Below are positions 62,155 to 64,000 of a stretch of DNA of 64,000 bases, in pieces (the stretch's first letter is position 1; each line of letters starts with the position of its first letter). Source of the DNA: Aquimarina aquimarini (GTDB taxonomy: Bacteria > Bacteroidota > Bacteroidia > Flavobacteriales > Flavobacteriaceae). The notes beneath the pieces were generated by a model. It saw only the letters and a program-made list of their open reading frames with translations. It ran no database searches and was not told where the DNA came from. The position numbers and the translations under genes are program-made. The DNA is taken from the NCBI RefSeq assembly GCF_900299535.1, contig NZ_OMKE01000001.1:121148-185147 (forward strand), written 5' to 3'.

Positions 62155-63456
62155 ATGAGAACAAAGACATTAAAGAAGAATAAAATCAATGTAGTTACAT
62201 TAGGATGTAGTAAGAATGTGTATGATAGTGAGGTGCTAATGGGGCAATTACGCGCAAATAAAAAAGAAGTAGTTCATGAAGAAGAAGGAAATATCGTTGT
62301 AATCAATACATGTGGGTTTATTGCAAATGCTAAAGAAGAATCTGTAAATACTATTTTAGAATATGTACAGAAAAAGGAAGAAGGAGCGGTAGATAAGATT
62401 TTTGTTACAGGATGTTTATCAGAGAGGTATAAACCAGATTTGCAAGAAGAGATTCCAGATGTAGATCAATATTTTGGAACAACAGAACTTCCAGGGCTGT
62501 TAAAAGCTTTAGGGGCTGATTATAGACATGAGTTAATAGGAGAAAGATTAACCACAACCCCAAAGAATTATGCGTATCTCAAAATAGCAGAAGGATGTGA
62601 TCGTCCTTGTTCGTTTTGTGCAATTCCTTTGATGAGGGGTAAACATACATCGACTCCGATAGAAGAATTAGTAATAGAGGCAGAAAAACTAGCTGCAAAC
62701 GGGGTAAAAGAATTAGTACTAATTGCTCAGGATTTAACATATTATGGGTTGGATTTGTACAAAGAAAGAAAACTGGCAGACCTATTGAGAGCTTTGGTAA
62801 AAGTGACAGGTATAGAATGGATACGTTTGCATTATGCGTTTCCAACAGGATTTCCTATGGAGGTGCTTAAGGTGATGAAAGAAGAACCTAAAATATGTAA
62901 CTATATCGATATACCTTTACAGCATATATCAGATTCAGTTTTAAAATCAATGCGACGAGGAACAACCAAAGCAAAGACTACAAAACTCCTTCAGGAATTT
63001 AGAGAAGCTGTTCCAGAAATGGCGATTCGTACAACACTTATTGTGGGATATCCAGGAGAAACTCAAGAGGACTTTGAGACCATGAGAGATTGGGTAAAAG
63101 AAATGCGTTTTGAACGTCTAGGGTGTTTTACATATTCTCATGAAGAAAATACGCATGCTTATAAATTAGAGGATGATGTGCCAGAAGAAGTAAAAATGCA
63201 GCGAGCAAATGAGATCATGGAGATACAATCCCAAATCTCATGGGAGCTTAATCAACAAAAAATAGGAGCAGAGTTTAAGATTGTTGTAGACCGCAAAGAA
63301 GGGAACTATTTTATTGGACGTACAGAATTTGATTCTCCTGATGTTGATAATGAAGTGCTTATTGATGCTTCTAAGCAGTATCTCAAAACAGGAGATTTTG
63401 CAACCGTAAAAATATATGAAGCAGAAGATTTTGATTTGTATGGTGAGGTAGTGTAA
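62155..63456 (+). CDS. rimO: Ribosomal protein uS12 methylthiotransferase RimO
   Basis: A 433-residue radical-SAM enzyme. The N-terminal UPF0004 domain has Cys residues in LGCSKNVYDSE, NTCGFI and VTGCLSERY for one 4Fe-4S cluster. The radical SAM motif CxxxCxxC is in EGCDRPCSFCAIPLMRGKH. A TRAM domain forms the last 70 residues. It methylthiolates the conserved Asp of S12. The length is typical, and an exact -7 element precedes it. Confidence 0.97.
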   Translation: MRTKTLKKNKINVVTLGCSKNVYDSEVLMGQLRANKKEVVHEEEGNIVVINTCGFIANAKEESVNTILEYVQKKEEGAVDKIFVTGCLSERYKPDLQEEIPDVDQYFGTTELPGLLKALGADYRHELIGERLTTTPKNYAYLKIAEGCDRPCSFCAIPLMRGKHTSTPIEELVIEAEKLAANGVKELVLIAQDLTYYGLDLYKERKLADLLRALVKVTGIEWIRLHYAFPTGFPMEVLKVMKEEPKICNYIDIPLQHISDSVLKSMRRGTTKAKTTKLLQEFREAVPEMAIRTTLIVGYPGETQEDFETMRDWVKEMRFERLGCFTYSHEENTHAYKLEDDVPEEVKMQRANEIMEIQSQISWELNQQKIGAEFKIVVDRKEGNYFIGRTEFDSPDVDNEVLIDASKQYLKTGDFATVKIYEAEDFDLYGEVV

Positions 63457-63493
63457 CTCTATCGAGACAGGTACGTGAAAAACATAATACAAT

Positions 63494-63527
63494 AAAAAAA
63501 GAAGCCCCATTGGGGCTTCTTTTTTTT
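63494..63527 (+). terminator. Terminator of rimO
   Basis: AAAAAAAGAAGCCCC and GGGGCTTCTTTTTTT form a strong stem, 38 bases after the stop. Confidence 0.9.
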
Positions 63528-63611
63528 ATAGACTCTTTTTTTTAAGTTTTTTTGGCTAACTCTAAATTGTTTAAAGAGAACTATTTTTTTTAGAAAAGGT
63601 TTATGTATGAA

Positions 63612-63806
63612 CTAGTTGTTTAAACCTCCATCAACTTCGATATAATTATCAATAATTTTTTCTGTTGTAATAATAGGAGAATCGTCTTGTGGAAGATTTT
63701 CCTCAGGAGTACTTTCTGGTGAAACCACACTTTCGTCAAATGATTCTTTTTCACATGAAAGTAGGATAGCAATAACTGCAAGTAGAAATGGTAGTTTTTT
63801 GATCAT
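63612..63806 (-). CDS. Small lipoprotein, copy 1
   Basis: A 64-residue precursor with a lipobox (AILLSC, Cys 18). The mature peptide is acidic (EKESFDESVVSPESTPEENL) and ends TTEKIIDNYIEVDGGLNN. No family is recognised. A second copy begins upstream, so this gene has been duplicated. The two copies are on the same strand, with about 60 bases between the stop of copy 2 and the start of copy 1. Confidence 0.75.
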   Translation of the reverse strand: MIKKLPFLLAVIAILLSCEKESFDESVVSPESTPEENLPQDDSPIITTEKIIDNYIEVDGGLNN

Positions 63807-63867
63807 CAGATTTAATTTTTTTATTTGAAATCGAAGGCAAAGTTTTAGAACATACTTGTTGTATGAA

Positions 63868-64000
63868 CTAGTTGTTTAAACCTCCATCAACTTCGATATA
63901 GTTATCAATAATTTTTTCTGTTGTAATAATAGGAGAATCGTCTTGTGGAAGATTTTCCTCAGGAGTACTTTCTGGTGAAACCACACTTTCGTCAAATGAT
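63868..64000 (-). CDS. Small lipoprotein, copy 2 (5' end outside window)
   Basis: The last 43 codons and stop of a gene almost identical to copy 1; only the silent change AAT to AAC in an Asn codon (at 63901) is seen. The start lies beyond the right edge. Nucleotide identity suggests a recent tandem duplication or gene conversion. Confidence 0.72.
   Translation of the reverse strand, partial: SFDESVVSPESTPEENLPQDDSPIITTEKIIDNYIEVDGGLNN

Larger units (their letters stand above)
63605..64000. repeat. Tandem duplication, period 256 bases
   Basis: Bases 63861-64000 repeat 63605-63744 with a single visible change (A at 63645, G at 63901), and the repeat continues past the window edge. It covers the 3' part of a small lipoprotein gene and so creates a second gene copy. 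Confidence 0.92.

Noticed and set aside
1..64000. CRISPR arrays, prophage, integrative elements, tRNA or rRNA genes
   Set aside because: No regular short direct repeats, integrase, transposase, capsid-type genes or tRNA/rRNA signatures were seen on either strand.

Overview
The window is low-GC chromosomal DNA from a Bacteroidetes, most likely a marine member of the family Flavobacteriaceae. Evidence: many genes are preceded by the Bacteroidetes promoter (TTG about 17-20 bases upstream of TAnnTTTG); there are few Shine-Dalgarno sequences; families such as DUF6268, DUF2911, DUF4295, DUF2795, SusC-like TonB-dependent receptors and PPK2 are present; and lipoprotein signals are of Bacteroidetes type. 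The protein style recalls Aquimarina-like genera, but the genus is a guess. I see no rRNA, tRNA, CRISPR array, insertion sequence or prophage. The gene content is mostly housekeeping plus envelope, metal and stress functions.

Layout. 1-4.1 kb: end of an ABC exporter permease, an MscS channel, an outer-membrane protein, and an NtrC-type sigma-54 activator that lacks a DNA-binding domain. 4.3-12.5 kb: PPK2, an M28 peptidase, GNAT enzymes, a MATE pump, an OmpA-type protein and a PAP2 phosphatase. 12.5-20.9 kb: PBP1A, a BCCT transporter, a PagL-like lipid A deacylase, MeaB and DUF2911. 21.3-28.2 kb: two ECF sigma operons with membrane partners, a two-repeat secreted protein and a PilJ-domain protein. 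28.3-35.7 kb: SecA, cobalamin adenosyltransferase, RecR and an E2 acyltransferase. 36-39.8 kb: an SMI1/KNR4 protein, a Crp/Fnr regulator, an oxidoreductase and transporters.

39.8-53.4 kb is a metal-acquisition region with two parts. The first is a siderophore-type TonB receptor with PepSY reductase-like and small membrane proteins. The second is a leftward operon: TonB receptor, thioredoxin, TroA-like binding protein, ABC ATPase, a 28-residue small ORF, two permeases that both carry winged-helix-like tails, and a small secreted protein. It is controlled by a divergent DtxR/MntR-family regulator. 53.4-64 kb: DnaQ-like exonuclease, FAH-family hydrolase, Hpt protein, CinA, the L28-L33-DUF4295 ribosomal operon, FtsY, an amidase, a class-C serine hydrolase, RimO, and a tandemly duplicated small lipoprotein gene at the right edge.

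The most interesting signals are: (i) two divergent, equally spaced ECF-type promoters (TGTAACC and CGTCTTA, 17-base spacer) between a sigma gene and a membrane-protein gene; (ii) the small ORF whose stop overlaps a metal permease start; (iii) a GTTAG-N6-CTAAC dyad placed both inside the metal-receptor promoter and over the start codon of its DtxR-family regulator; and (iv) exact 17-base overlaps at all three junctions of the two sigma operons.
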